A stretch of 64,000 bases of DNA from Streptomyces sp. MST-110588 (GTDB lineage: Bacteria > Actinomycetota > Actinomycetes > Streptomycetales > Streptomycetaceae): the NCBI RefSeq assembly GCF_022695595.1, contig NZ_CP074380.1, positions 2,349,501-2,413,500 on the forward strand, read 5' to 3'. How positions within the stretch are numbered: position 1 is the stretch's first letter; each line of letters begins with the position of its first letter. The notes under the pieces are model-generated. The model was not told the DNA's origin. It did not search any database and saw only the letters and a list, made by a program, of their open reading frames with translations. The position numbers and the translations under genes were made by a program. Below are positions 32,888 to 41,250 of the stretch, one piece after another.

Positions 32888-34198
32888 ATGATCGAGGCAG
32901 TCGGTCTGACGAAGCGCTACGGCGCCAAGACAGCCGTGTACAACCTGTCCTTCCATGTACGGCCGGGCACCGTCACCGGCTTCCTGGGGCCCAACGGCTC
33001 CGGCAAGTCCACGACGATGCGGATGATCCTGGGCCTGGACACACCGACCTCGGGCCGGGTCACGGTCGGCGGCCACCCCTTCCGCAGCCTGCCCAACGCC
33101 CCGCGCCAGGTGGGCGCCCTGCTCGACGCCAAGGCGGTGCACGGCGGGCGCAGCGCGCGCCAGCACCTGCTGAGCCTGGCGCAGCTCTCCGGCATCCCGG
33201 CCCGCCGGGTGGACGAGGTGCTCGGCGTCGTAGGTCTTCAGGACGTCGCCAAGCGGCGCTCCAAGGGCTTCTCGCTGGGCATGGGCCAGCGGCTGGGCAT
33301 CGCGGCGGCGCTGCTGGGCGACCCGCAGGTGCTGCTCTTCGACGAGCCGGTCAACGGCCTGGACCCGGAGGGCATCCTGTGGGTGCGCAACCTGATGAAG
33401 CAGCTCGCTTCCGAGGGCCGTACGGTCTTCGTCTCCTCCCACCTGATGAGTGAAATGGCGCTCACCGCCGAGCACTTGATCGTCATCGGCCGGGGCCAAC
33501 TGCTGGCGGACATGTCCGTCAAGGACTTCATCTCGGCCAACTCCGCGGACTTCGCCCGGGTCCGTACCCCCACCGAGCCGGAGCTGCGCGAGAAGCTCAG
33601 CGCGGTCCTCGGCGAGGCTCGTGCCGGAGCAGAGAAGCTCAGCGCGGTCCTCGGCGAGGCGGGCGGGCAGGTCGTGCCGGAGCAGGACGGGGCGCTGCGG
33701 GTCACCGGCCTGCCGCTGCCGCGGATCAGCGACCTCGCGCACGGCGCGGACGTCCGGCTGTGGGAGCTCTCGCCGCACCAGGCGTCCCTGGAGGAGGCGT
33801 ACATGCGGATGACGCAGGGCGCTGTGGACTACCGCTCGACGGCCGACCCGCGGGCCGGCCTCCAGCAGCAGGTCCCGGCCGGGTACGCGCCCCAGGGCCA
33901 GGTACCGCAGCAGGGCCAGGCGCCGCAGGGCTTCCCGGCCCAGGGGTACGCGGCCGGCGGGCCGGGGCAGAACGGACAGCCGGGGCAGCCCAACCCGTAC
34001 GCCCCGCAGGCCGCCCAGGGCCAGGGATACCCGCCGCCGATGCCGGGCCAGGCCGCGCCGTACGGACAGCCCAACCCGTACGGGCAGCCGCAGCCGTACG
34101 GGCAGCCGCATCCGGAGCAGCCCGCCGGGCCACCGCCCGCGGCCCGGCCCGCCGCCCCCGCCGACACCACCCAGCCCCACAGCGAGGACGCCCGATGA
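32888..34198 (+). CDS. ABC transporter ATP-binding protein, pair 2, with Pro/Gln/Gly-rich tail
   Basis: 436 aa. ATPase domain (about residues 1-220): Walker A GPNGSGKSTTMRMI, signature FSLGMGQRLGIAAALLGDP, Walker B VLLFDEPVNGLDPEG, and SSHLMSE. It is paralogous to pair 1, including a 78-bp identical DNA tract. A 14-residue duplication EKLSAVLGEARAGA / EKLSAVLGEAGG occurs at about 33589-33662. Residues ~320-436 are a disordered Pro-Gln-Gly-Tyr tail (PYGQPQPYGQPHPEQP), much longer than in the family. The stop overlaps the permease start (ATGA). Confidence 0.9.
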   Translation: MIEAVGLTKRYGAKTAVYNLSFHVRPGTVTGFLGPNGSGKSTTMRMILGLDTPTSGRVTVGGHPFRSLPNAPRQVGALLDAKAVHGGRSARQHLLSLAQLSGIPARRVDEVLGVVGLQDVAKRRSKGFSLGMGQRLGIAAALLGDPQVLLFDEPVNGLDPEGILWVRNLMKQLASEGRTVFVSSHLMSEMALTAEHLIVIGRGQLLADMSVKDFISANSADFARVRTPTEPELREKLSAVLGEARAGAEKLSAVLGEAGGQVVPEQDGALRVTGLPLPRISDLAHGADVRLWELSPHQASLEEAYMRMTQGAVDYRSTADPRAGLQQQVPAGYAPQGQVPQQGQAPQGFPAQGYAAGGPGQNGQPGQPNPYAPQAAQGQGYPPPMPGQAAPYGQPNPYGQPQPYGQPHPEQPAGPPPAARPAAPADTTQPHSEDAR

Positions 34199-35391
34199 CC
34201 AGCCCCCAGCAGCCGCAGCCACCGGCGCAGCCCGAGCGCGAGGACACCGCCACCCCGGCCGATGCGCCGGCGGCCCCTGAGGGCGCCCCGCAGCCGCCGG
34301 CCCAGCCGCCCGCCCAGGCCCCGGCTCGGGAAGGGGGCACGATGATGCTCCAGGCCCAGCCGCAGCGGCCCCAGCAGCCCCCGGCGCAGGCCCCGCGCAA
34401 GGACCCGGGGACGATGATGCTCCAGGCCCAGCCGCCCGTACCCCAGGCGGCCCCGCAGGCCGCGCCGCAGCCCCAGCCCCAGCCCGCGTACGCGACCGCC
34501 GGCGGGCTCCCGCAGCAGGCCGCCCCCGCCCCGCATCACCAGCAGGGCCACCCCGGGCAGCACGGCGGACAGCCCGGCGGCCCGCAGGCCAACTGGCAGG
34601 GCGGCCACGCCGGTTACGTCTCGCCCATCCCCGTACGCCCCGCCCACCTGGGCCACGCCCTCGCCTCCGAGTGGACGAAGATCAAGTCCGTGCGCTCCAC
34701 CATGTGGACGCTGGGCGTGATGGTGCTCCTCATCGCCGGCATCGGGCTGCTGGCGGCCGTCGCCGCCGGTTCGGACCGCGAGATGAACCCGGTGCTCGGC
34801 CTCGGCTTCGTCGGCGTCCTGCTGGGCAGCCTGTGCGTGATGACCCTCGGCGTGCTGTCGATCTCCTCGGAGTACGGCACGGGCATGATCCGTACGACCC
34901 TGACGGCCTGCCCCAGCCGCGCCCGGGTGCTGACCGCGAAGGCGATCGTCTTCTTCGGGCTGGCTTTCGTGATCACGACGGTCAGCACGGCCCTGGTCGC
35001 GCTGCTGGATTGCGGCCTGCTCAACGGCCCCGCACCGACGGGTGACCAGTGGATGCGCGCCACGGTCGGCGCCGGTCTGTACGTGGCGATGCTCGGCCTG
35101 CTGGCGCTGGCCGTCGGCACCCTGCTGCGGCACTCCGCGGGCGCGATCAGCACGATGATGGGCGTGGTGCTGCTGCCCCTGCTGCTGGCCTTGTTCCTCC
35201 GGGGCGAGTCGCTCAAGCCCGTGCAGGAGGCGCTGATCGAGTACTCGGTGCCGAGCGCGCTGGCGGCGCTGTACGACATCCCGCTGCTGCCGTCCGCCCC
35301 GATGGGCTGGACCCCCTTGTGGATCATCACCGGGGTGACCGCCGTCGCACTGGGCGGCGCCTACGCCGCCCTCGCCACGCGGGACGTCTGA
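34195..35391 (+). CDS. ABC-2-type permease, pair 2, with long disordered N-terminus
   Basis: 398 aa from ATG 34195, overlapping the ATPase stop. The first ~150 residues are Pro/Gln/Ala-rich and contain GTMMLQAQP twice (about residues 47 and 71). The membrane part then begins with the shared signature SEWTKIKSVRSTMWTLGVMVLLIAG and has six helices. Blocks ISSEYGTGMIRTTLTACPSRARVLTAKA and GTLLRHSAGAISTMMGVVLLPLLLALFL are conserved. The repeated TMML Thr sits in a kinase-substrate-like context, so phosphorylation or FHA binding is conceivable but unproven. It ends 49 bp before a bidirectional terminator. Confidence 0.9.
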   Translation: MTSPQQPQPPAQPEREDTATPADAPAAPEGAPQPPAQPPAQAPAREGGTMMLQAQPQRPQQPPAQAPRKDPGTMMLQAQPPVPQAAPQAAPQPQPQPAYATAGGLPQQAAPAPHHQQGHPGQHGGQPGGPQANWQGGHAGYVSPIPVRPAHLGHALASEWTKIKSVRSTMWTLGVMVLLIAGIGLLAAVAAGSDREMNPVLGLGFVGVLLGSLCVMTLGVLSISSEYGTGMIRTTLTACPSRARVLTAKAIVFFGLAFVITTVSTALVALLDCGLLNGPAPTGDQWMRATVGAGLYVAMLGLLALAVGTLLRHSAGAISTMMGVVLLPLLLALFLRGESLKPVQEALIEYSVPSALAALYDIPLLPSAPMGWTPLWIITGVTAVALGGAYAALATRDV

Positions 35392-35439
35392 GCGCCCGCG
35401 CTCTCATAAAGGAGCCCGCCCGCTCACCTCACGCCCTCC

Positions 35440-35483
35440 GTACTGAGGTACCGCAGTACCTCGGCACCGCGGTACCTCAGTAC
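35440..35483. terminator. Bidirectional terminator made of iterated GGTACC-centred repeats
   Basis: GTACTGAGGTACCGC (35440-35454) and its exact complement 35469-35483 form a 15-bp stem with a 14-nt loop. The loop itself repeats the motif (AGTACCTCGGCACC). It lies between convergent genes, and the right arm covers the stop codon of the minus-strand gene. Confidence 0.75.
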
Positions 35484-35794
35484 CGAGGCGCGTTCCGGGA
35501 CCGCTGCAGCCGCGCGCTGCGGCGGTCCCGTGCGTTCCAGCACGCCTTGTGCCAGTGCCGGCGGTCGTCCACGTCGCCGTACTGCGGCCAGGCCACCACG
35601 TGCGCCACACCGGGCGGGATCTCCTGGTCGCAGCCGGGGCAGCGGTAGTGCTTGGCCGCGCCGCCGCCCGCCATCTGCCGTACGACCCAGTCCTCGCCGC
35701 GCCACTCCTCCGTACGCTCCAGACCGTAGCGGCCACCCTCCGACTGATCGGTGGGCTTCTCACCGCTGCGCGGGCGGTTTCGACGCGGGGACAC
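35477..35794 (-). CDS. Small conserved zinc-finger-like protein
   Basis: 105 aa from GTG 35794, with GAGG upstream. It reads VSPRRNRPRSGEKPTDQ..., then the central block RTEEWRGEDWVVRQMAGGGAAKHYRCPGCDQEIPPGVAHVVAWPQYGDVDDRRHWHKACW. CPGC plus the later His and HxxC (RHWHKAC) look like a single zinc-ribbon or HNH-like site. The basic tail is ARDRRSARLQRSR. Orthologues are widespread in Streptomyces, often labelled ATP/GTP-binding, for which I see no P-loop. DNA or RNA binding is plausible from charge, but function is unknown. Confidence 0.75.
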   Translation of the reverse strand: MSPRRNRPRSGEKPTDQSEGGRYGLERTEEWRGEDWVVRQMAGGGAAKHYRCPGCDQEIPPGVAHVVAWPQYGDVDDRRHWHKACWNARDRRSARLQRSRNAPRY

Positions 35795-35983
35795 TGGGCA
35801 CCTCGGCAGATCTGAGGGGGTAACGGGCTGTCACCAGCGTACGCGGCTCCGTCAGGACGGATGCCGCCTACTGAGATCCTGCGATCATCTGGAAACTTCA
35901 TGACAGGCCGTGCCTTTGGCACGTGTCACACGTTGTTGCGTGTTAGGGGGATGTCGCGTCGGCTGCGAGGAGGCAGAAGAGCG

Positions 35984-37030
35984 ATGCGCGTTGGGGCATT
36001 CATCCTGGCCGCTCAATTCCCGGGCCAGGGACAGGGGGAGGCACTGCACCGGGCAGTGCGGTCGGCGGAGGTCGCCGAGGAAGCCGGGCTCGACGCGGTC
36101 TGGCTGGCCGAGCACCACTTCGTTCCGTACGGCGTGTGTCCGTCCGCCACGACACTGGCCGCGCTGCTGCTCGGGCGAACGGACCGCATCGGCGTCGGCA
36201 CCGCGGTCAGCGTACTGCCGAACCAGCATCCCGTGGCACTCGGGGAGCAGGCGGCACTGCTGCATCTGACCTCCGGCGGGCGTTTCACGCTCGGCGTCGG
36301 CCGGGGCGGTCCGTGGGTGGACCTGGAGGTCTTCGACTCGGGTCTGGCGGCGTACGAACAGCACTTCCCCGAAGCGCTGGGGCTGCTGCTGCGCTGGCTG
36401 CGCGAGCCGCGCGTCGGTGCCCGGGGAAGGCGTTACACCTTCAGGGAGGTCGCGGTCGTGCCCCGGCCCGACGAGCCACTGGGGCCGGAGGAGTCACCGG
36501 CCGGGCCGGCCGGGCCGCCGGTCATCCTGGCGTGCACCTCGCCCAAGTCGGTACGGCTGGCCGCCGAACTGGGCCTGCCGATGCTGCTGGGCATGCACTG
36601 CGGCGACCAGGACAAGGCGGAGATGGTCGCGATGTGGCGGCGGATCGCGCTGGAGGCGGGCCACGACCCCGCGGAGGTGGCGGCGGCCGGTCATGTGTCG
36701 GCGGGCGTGGTGCAGATCGCCGACGCCCGTCAGGACGCGACCGAGGCGCTGTCCAAGGCGATGCCGGGCTGGCTGCGGCGCGGGCTCGCGGCCCACGAAA
36801 CGGTCGACGGCCGGTACCGCGCCATGCGTGATCCGCTGGCCTACACGGAGCTGTTGTGCGGGCTCCACCCGGTGGGTACGCCACGGCTGTGCGCGGACCG
36901 GTTGGCGCAGTCCGCCGAGCGGACGGGTATCCGGCGCTTCGCCCTGCTGGTGGAGGGTTCCGGTGATCTGGCGGCCACCGAGGAGAACGTACGGCGGCTG
37001 GGCGCCGAGGTGCTCCCGCAGCTTCCGTGA
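35984..37030 (+). CDS. LLM-class (luciferase-like) flavin-dependent oxidoreductase
   Basis: 348 aa from ATG 35984, after GAGGAGG. A TIM-barrel bacterial luciferase-like monooxygenase: MRVGAFILAAQFPGQGQGEALHRAVRSAEVAEEAGLDAVWLAEHHFVPYGVCPSATTLAALLLGRTDRIGVGTAVSVLPNQHPV. The flavin/substrate block LTSGGRFTLGVGRGG and VILACTSPKSVRLAAELGLPMLLG are typical. It would use reduced FMN or F420 with oxygen, and the substrate is unknown. It stands alone, with no operon partner visible. Confidence 0.88.
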   Translation: MRVGAFILAAQFPGQGQGEALHRAVRSAEVAEEAGLDAVWLAEHHFVPYGVCPSATTLAALLLGRTDRIGVGTAVSVLPNQHPVALGEQAALLHLTSGGRFTLGVGRGGPWVDLEVFDSGLAAYEQHFPEALGLLLRWLREPRVGARGRRYTFREVAVVPRPDEPLGPEESPAGPAGPPVILACTSPKSVRLAAELGLPMLLGMHCGDQDKAEMVAMWRRIALEAGHDPAEVAAAGHVSAGVVQIADARQDATEALSKAMPGWLRRGLAAHETVDGRYRAMRDPLAYTELLCGLHPVGTPRLCADRLAQSAERTGIRRFALLVEGSGDLAATEENVRRLGAEVLPQLP

Positions 37031-37054
37031 GCCGGCCGGCGACCGGGCCGCGGA

Positions 37055-37147
37055 GGTGCCGTGTTGCGGTGGTGCGGTGCCGTGTTGCGGTGCTCGTGTG
37101 GCGGTGCCGGGTTGCGCTGCGGTCGGGCTGTCGGGCTGTCGGGTGAT
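37055..37147. repeat. Short degenerate tandem repeats
   Basis: GGTGCCGTGTTGCGGTG occurs at 37055-37071 and 37076-37092, with a diverged copy at 37103-37119. It is followed by three TCGGGCTG-like octamers. Simple slippage array in the gap between the oxidoreductase and a convergent gene. Confidence 0.6.
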
Positions 37148-37240
37148 GGGTCGCGGCAGGCGCGGCGGGCGGTGCTGCCGGCGGTGCACTGACACCACGA
37201 GGGGTGTCACATCCCGCGTGCACCGCGGCAGCAAGTCACG

Positions 37241-37633
37241 TCAGCAGTCGCGCAGTTCGGGCGACTGGTTCAAAAGCTGACCGCGGATCGAGGTGAAGGC
37301 GGCCAGTCTGTCGTCCGCCGCGGGGCCGAGCGGGAAGACCGCGACCCGGTGACAGTTCTGGAAGGCGAGACGTACGCCGAAATGGCGCTCCAACGACCCG
37401 CGTATCGCGTCACTCGCCAGCGCGCGCAGCAACTGCCCGCGCGCCTGCTCGTCCGGCGGAGGCGTCTGGTTGTCGGCGATGGGACCACCGTCGACTTCCA
37501 GCCGGGCCACCAGGGAGCTGATCATCCCCCATGCGTAAGGCAGGGAGGTCCGGACGCAGTCGAGGAATTCCGCTTCGTCCACCTCGCCTCGCTCGGCCTG
37601 TTCCAGGAGGGCCGGTGAGACGTCGAGCGACAT
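37241..37633 (-). CDS. Conserved hypothetical protein (helical, cytoplasmic)
   Basis: 130 aa from ATG 37633 (MSLDVSPALLEQAERGEVDEAEFLDCVRTSLPYAWGMISSLVARLEVDGG), with GAGGAGAACCTC upstream. Mostly helical, acidic N-terminal half, no signal peptide or membrane helix. Three Cys residues (DCVRTS, FQNCHRV, LRDC at the end). DEQARGQLLRALASDAIRGSLERHFGVRLAFQNCHRVAVFP suggests a small globular domain. I recognise it only as a Streptomyces-conserved protein. It is divergent from nucS across about 215 bp. Confidence 0.7.
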   Translation of the reverse strand: MSLDVSPALLEQAERGEVDEAEFLDCVRTSLPYAWGMISSLVARLEVDGGPIADNQTPPPDEQARGQLLRALASDAIRGSLERHFGVRLAFQNCHRVAVFPLGPAADDRLAAFTSIRGQLLNQSPELRDC

Positions 37634-37834
37634 GAGGTTCTCCTCTCGCGGCCCCACCGGAGCGGGACCTCGGGGATGGGACAAGGGGGCCGCAACGGAG
37701 CGTGTCCGTATCACGACCCCCCGCCTTCAACCGTATTGCGCCGGACGATGCCGCACCAGGAGATTGCGCATACAACCGGCCATCACCGAACGGAGCGGTT
37801 CAGGGGCGAATCGCGTAGGCGGCCCCCGGTCGAG

Positions 37835-37840
37835 TAGCGT
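37835..37840 (+). promoter_or_regulatory. Candidate -10 element for nucS (possible leaderless start)
   Basis: TAGCGT eight bases before the nucS ATG, with no ribosome-binding site between. This is the spacing seen for leaderless actinobacterial transcripts. Confidence 0.3.
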
Positions 37841-37848
37841 GGCGCACC

Positions 37849-38511
37849 ATGCGTCTCGTCATCGCCCGCTGCTCCGTGGACTACGCGGGCCGGCTCACCG
37901 CCCACCTGCCCTCGGCCCCTCGCCTCATCCTTGTGAAGGCGGACGGCTCCGTCTCCATCCACGCGGACGACCGGGCCTACAAACCCCTCAACTGGATGTC
38001 GCCGCCCTGCTCCCTCAAGGAGGGGGACGGTGATGTGTGGACGGTGGAGAACAAGGGCGGCGAGAAGCTCATCATCACCCTGGAGGAGATCTTCCACGAC
38101 TCCTCGCACGAGCTGGGGGTGGACCCCGGGCTCATCAAGGACGGTGTGGAGGCCCACCTCCAGGAACTGCTCGCCGACCGCATCGAGACACTGGGCGAGG
38201 GCTACTCGCTCATCCGGCGTGAGTACCCCACAGCCATCGGCCCGGTGGACATCCTGTGCCGGGACGCGGACGGCCAGACCGTCGCGGTGGAGATCAAGCG
38301 GCGTGGTGAGATCGACGGTGTCGAGCAGCTCACCCGCTACCTGGAACTGCTCAACCGCGATCCGCTGCTGGCTCCGGTCAAGGGCGTCTTCGCGGCCCAG
38401 GAGATCAAGCCGCAGGCGCGCGTCCTGGCCACCGACCGGGGCATCGGCTGTGTGGTGCTGGACTATGACGCGCTGCGCGGCATCGAGGACGACAAGCTCC
38501 GGCTGTTCTGA
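37849..38511 (+). CDS. nucS: Mismatch-specific endonuclease NucS (EndoMS)
   Basis: 220 aa. NucS/EndoMS cuts both strands at G-T, G-G and T-T mismatches and provides non-canonical mismatch repair in actinobacteria that lack MutS/MutL. N-terminal DNA-binding domain: [55 protein letters not shown]-terminal RecB-like nuclease: [36 protein letters not shown], with catalytic Asp, Glu-x-Lys (VEIKRRG). The C-terminal [10 protein letters not shown] is the sliding-clamp (beta) interaction tail. It is followed by a terminator against the convergent large ATPase gene. Confidence 0.95.
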   Translation: MRLVIARCSVDYAGRLTAHLPSAPRLILVKADGSVSIHADDRAYKPLNWMSPPCSLKEGDGDVWTVENKGGEKLIITLEEIFHDSSHELGVDPGLIKDGVEAHLQELLADRIETLGEGYSLIRREYPTAIGPVDILCRDADGQTVAVEIKRRGEIDGVEQLTRYLELLNRDPLLAPVKGVFAAQEIKPQARVLATDRGIGCVVLDYDALRGIEDDKLRLF

Positions 38512-38568
38512 CCGCCCTGCCGCGCTCCGGCAGCACGACAGAAGCCGGGGAGAGCAGCAGGAACACGG

Positions 38569-38630
38569 ACGGCCCGGTACGGGACCGCCCCCGCTCGCCG
38601 CGGGAGGCCGGTCACGTACCGGGCCGTTTT
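38569..38630. terminator. Terminator between nucS and the convergent ATPase gene
   Basis: ACGGCCCGGTAC (38569-38580) pairs with GTACCGGGCCGT (38616-38627). The loop is 35 nt and TTTT follows (38627-38630). The orientation suits nucS. Confidence 0.75.
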
Positions 38631-38730
38631 CGTCCGTGCCGTCCTCGTCCGGGCCGTCTTCGTCCGTGCCGTCCTGGCACGGCGTACGGCCGGGGGCGGC
38701 GGCCCTGTGGACCGTACTCGTACCGCCTGG

Positions 38731-41250
38731 TCAGACGGGCGTGCCGCTGCCGGACCGCGGCCCGCTCCCGGAACCTCCGGACGAGGCGGGGGCGCTGGTC
38801 ACCGACTCGCTGGCGCCCGTACTGCCCGTACCGCCCGTCCCGCCGGTCGACGGGCCGGTCGCCGTCTGCGACTGCGTGGGACCGGTCGGCTTCTGCGTCG
38901 GCTCGGTGGTCGGCGCGGTCGGCTTGGTGGTGGGCTTGGTGGTGGAAGCCGTGGGCTTGGTCGTCGGGGCGGTCGGCCGGGTGGTCGGAGGCGTCGACTG
39001 GGTGGTGGGGGCGGTCGGCCGGGTGGTCGGAGCCGTCGGTGCGGTGGTCGGGCCGCCGGGCCCGCCGGTGGTGGGCCCGTCACCGGCTCCCGGAGAACTG
39101 CTCTGCGGGTTGCCGGTGGTCCCCGGGGCGTGGCCGCCCGCGCCGCCGGGCCGCTGGCTCTTTTTGTACACCGTTCCGGGCGCCTGTGTGGCGCCCGGAC
39201 GGCCGGGCTGGTCGGCGGGCAGCCCGCCGCCACCCTGGTCCTGCTGCGCGGAGTGGTCGGTCTTGACCCGGCCGGCGCCGCCCCCGTCGTCCGTGCCGGA
39301 GGTGGCGCCCAGCGTGACGACGGTGCCCAGCACGGCCGCCAGCAGGGCGCCGGCGCCCGCGGCCACCAGGTTGCGCCGGGCCCCGGTGAGCATCAGCAGC
39401 CGCTTGCGGCCCGTGGCGGGGCGGGCGGTGGCCGCCGCGGCCCCGGGGGTGATCACGGTGGGTGCGGTCTCGTCGGCGGGGCGGGCCGTCGGCAGCACGG
39501 AGGCCACCCCGCCGGGCGGCGAGGCGGACTCCTCCGAGCGGGCGTCCGGGATCTCCTCGCCGGCCGCGGCGGCGGTGGTGACCGGCGCGAAGGTGCCGGA
39601 GCGGTCCGCTACCAGGGCCAGCGCACGGCGGCCCGCGACGGCACCGCTGCGGTCGGAGAGCACCCCGCGCAGACCGATGGACGCCTCCAGTTCGGCGCGC
39701 GCCTTGTCCAGGTTGCCGGTGCACAGCGCGAGCACGCCCAGCTCGTGGTGGAAGTACGCCTCTTCGGCGACCTCACCGCAGCGCCGTGCGGCTTCCTGGC
39801 CGTGCCGCAGGCTGCGCTCCCAGGCGCTCCAGTGCAGTGCCGCGGCGAAGGCCGGGGCCGCGGCGCGGGCCAGTTGTACGGCGGTGCCGGCGTGTCCGCT
39901 CTCCGGGCTCGTGGTCAGTACGCCCATCGCGGCCAGGATCGCGTCCGCCTCGTCCGCGGCGCGCTCGGGTGTGACCGAGGGGTGTCCGGCCCACCAGGCG
40001 TAGTGCCGGGCGACGGCCTCGGCCCGCTCGGCGGCGCCGTCGGCGTACCCGGCGGCCACCAGTTGGTCCCGTACGGTCGCGGCGAGCCGGTAGTGCCGTC
40101 CGGCCGGGGTGGCCAGCCCGCAGTCCAGCAGGTCGCCGAGGGAGGCGTCGGCGTTCTCGTCCCCGGCCAGGGCGGGCAGGTGGGCCTGGTGGGGCAGTTC
40201 GCCGCCGAGTGCGACCGCCAGCCGCAGGGTCTCGCGGGCCGCCTCACCGAGCCCGGCAGCGAGCAGCGGCGCGGGCGCGGCCATCTCGGCCACCGTCGGC
40301 AGTGGCGCTCCGCCGGCCGGCTCCTCGCCGGTGGCGTGCGTACCGGCGGCCTGCTCCGCCCGCAGTCGCAGCAGCGCTCCGGCCTGCACGAAGCGCTGCG
40401 GCAGCCCCTCGGACTCGAACCACAGGTCCGCCGCCCAGGCCGTCTCCTCCTCGCTCAGAGGCCGGCCCACGATGTCTTCGAGCAGTTCCCGGCAGGCGTC
40501 GCGGCCGATGCCGGCGAGGAAGACCTCTTCGAGGTGGGAGCCGGCGGAGGGCGCCGCGACGTCGGGGGTGGCGGCGAGCAGGAAGGCGCATTCGGGGGTG
40601 GCGCCCAGCAGTTCGTCCAGCGCGGCGCCGCCGAACTCCAGGTCGTCCAGGACGACGATGGCGCCGATGTCGCCGAGCAGCCGCAGCAGTTCGCCGCGGT
40701 CGGGACGGTGCAGGGGGGCGCGGTGGACGGCCGCGAACAGCTCGTACATCACGTCGGTCGGCGTGCGGTGGTAGCCGGAGAGGCGGATGACGCCGTCGGG
40801 CGCGAGGTCGGCGCAGGCGGTGGCGACGGCGTCCAGCAGACGCGTACGGCCCGAGCCGCTGGGCCCGGTGAGCCGTACGGAACGGCCGCGGGCCAGCAGC
40901 CGTACCAGGCGCTCGGTCTCCTCCGCGCGTTCCAGGAGGGGACGGGTGCGGGCCGGGGTGCCGGTGGTGGTGCCCGAGGGGGCGGGCGGGGCGGCGGCAC
41001 GGGCCTGCGCGGCCCGCTCCTGGGGGCCGTGCTTCTCGGGTGTGGCGGGCTGTTCGCCCGGCGGGCAGGGCTCGATCTCGCTTCCGTCCACGGGGTTGAC
41101 GGTCAGGAGATAGGGTCCCGAGACGAGCTGGGCGGTGCGGGCGAGCCCTCCGGGAGCGCCGGCCGGTCCGCCGGAGGGGGTTGCCGGTGACTCGGCGGGG
41201 CGGGGCTGCTCGCCGTACTCCTCGGCTCCCCGGTTGCTGTTCGGGTCCAT
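38731..41250 (-). CDS. Large membrane-anchored STAND-like ATPase with Pro-Thr-rich extracellular tail
   Basis: 839 aa. A disordered N-terminus (about 110 residues) precedes an AAA/STAND-type NTPase: Walker A-like GPSGSGRTRLLDAV (Arg replaces the usual Lys) and Walker B AIVVLDDLEFGG. Helical and TPR-like repeats follow to about residue 560 (LHWSAWERSLRHGQEAARRCGEVAEEAYFHHELGVLALCTGNLDKARAELEASIG). One membrane helix is near residues 660-682 (NLVAAGAGALLAAVLGTVVTLGA). The final ~150 residues are PTTRPTAPTT-type repeats that would lie outside the cell. It is a signalling-type layout: cytoplasmic ATPase and TPR joined to a cell-wall-spanning tail. I know no function. It precedes no partner gene in operon; STAS lies 395 bp upstream. 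Confidence 0.82.
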   Translation of the reverse strand: MDPNSNRGAEEYGEQPRPAESPATPSGGPAGAPGGLARTAQLVSGPYLLTVNPVDGSEIEPCPPGEQPATPEKHGPQERAAQARAAAPPAPSGTTTGTPARTRPLLERAEETERLVRLLARGRSVRLTGPSGSGRTRLLDAVATACADLAPDGVIRLSGYHRTPTDVMYELFAAVHRAPLHRPDRGELLRLLGDIGAIVVLDDLEFGGAALDELLGATPECAFLLAATPDVAAPSAGSHLEEVFLAGIGRDACRELLEDIVGRPLSEEETAWAADLWFESEGLPQRFVQAGALLRLRAEQAAGTHATGEEPAGGAPLPTVAEMAAPAPLLAAGLGEAARETLRLAVALGGELPHQAHLPALAGDENADASLGDLLDCGLATPAGRHYRLAATVRDQLVAAGYADGAAERAEAVARHYAWWAGHPSVTPERAADEADAILAAMGVLTTSPESGHAGTAVQLARAAAPAFAAALHWSAWERSLRHGQEAARRCGEVAEEAYFHHELGVLALCTGNLDKARAELEASIGLRGVLSDRSGAVAGRRALALVADRSGTFAPVTTAAAAGEEIPDARSEESASPPGGVASVLPTARPADETAPTVITPGAAAATARPATGRKRLLMLTGARRNLVAAGAGALLAAVLGTVVTLGATSGTDDGGGAGRVKTDHSAQQDQGGGGLPADQPGRPGATQAPGTVYKKSQRPGGAGGHAPGTTGNPQSSSPGAGDGPTTGGPGGPTTAPTAPTTRPTAPTTQSTPPTTRPTAPTTKPTASTTKPTTKPTAPTTEPTQKPTGPTQSQTATGPSTGGTGGTGSTGASESVTSAPASSGGSGSGPRSGSGTPV
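38800..39075 (-). repeat. Coding low-complexity repeats (Pro-Thr-rich tail)
   Basis: Imperfect tandem units of about 9-18 bp encode the PTAPTTRPTT-type extracellular tail of the ATPase. They are in frame and show the same strand bias as the rest of the gene. Confidence 0.7.

Noticed and set aside
38800..39075. Regular repeats resembling a CRISPR array
   Set aside because: The units are in frame and code for a Pro-Thr-rich tail, there are no spacers of uniform length, and no cas genes are near.
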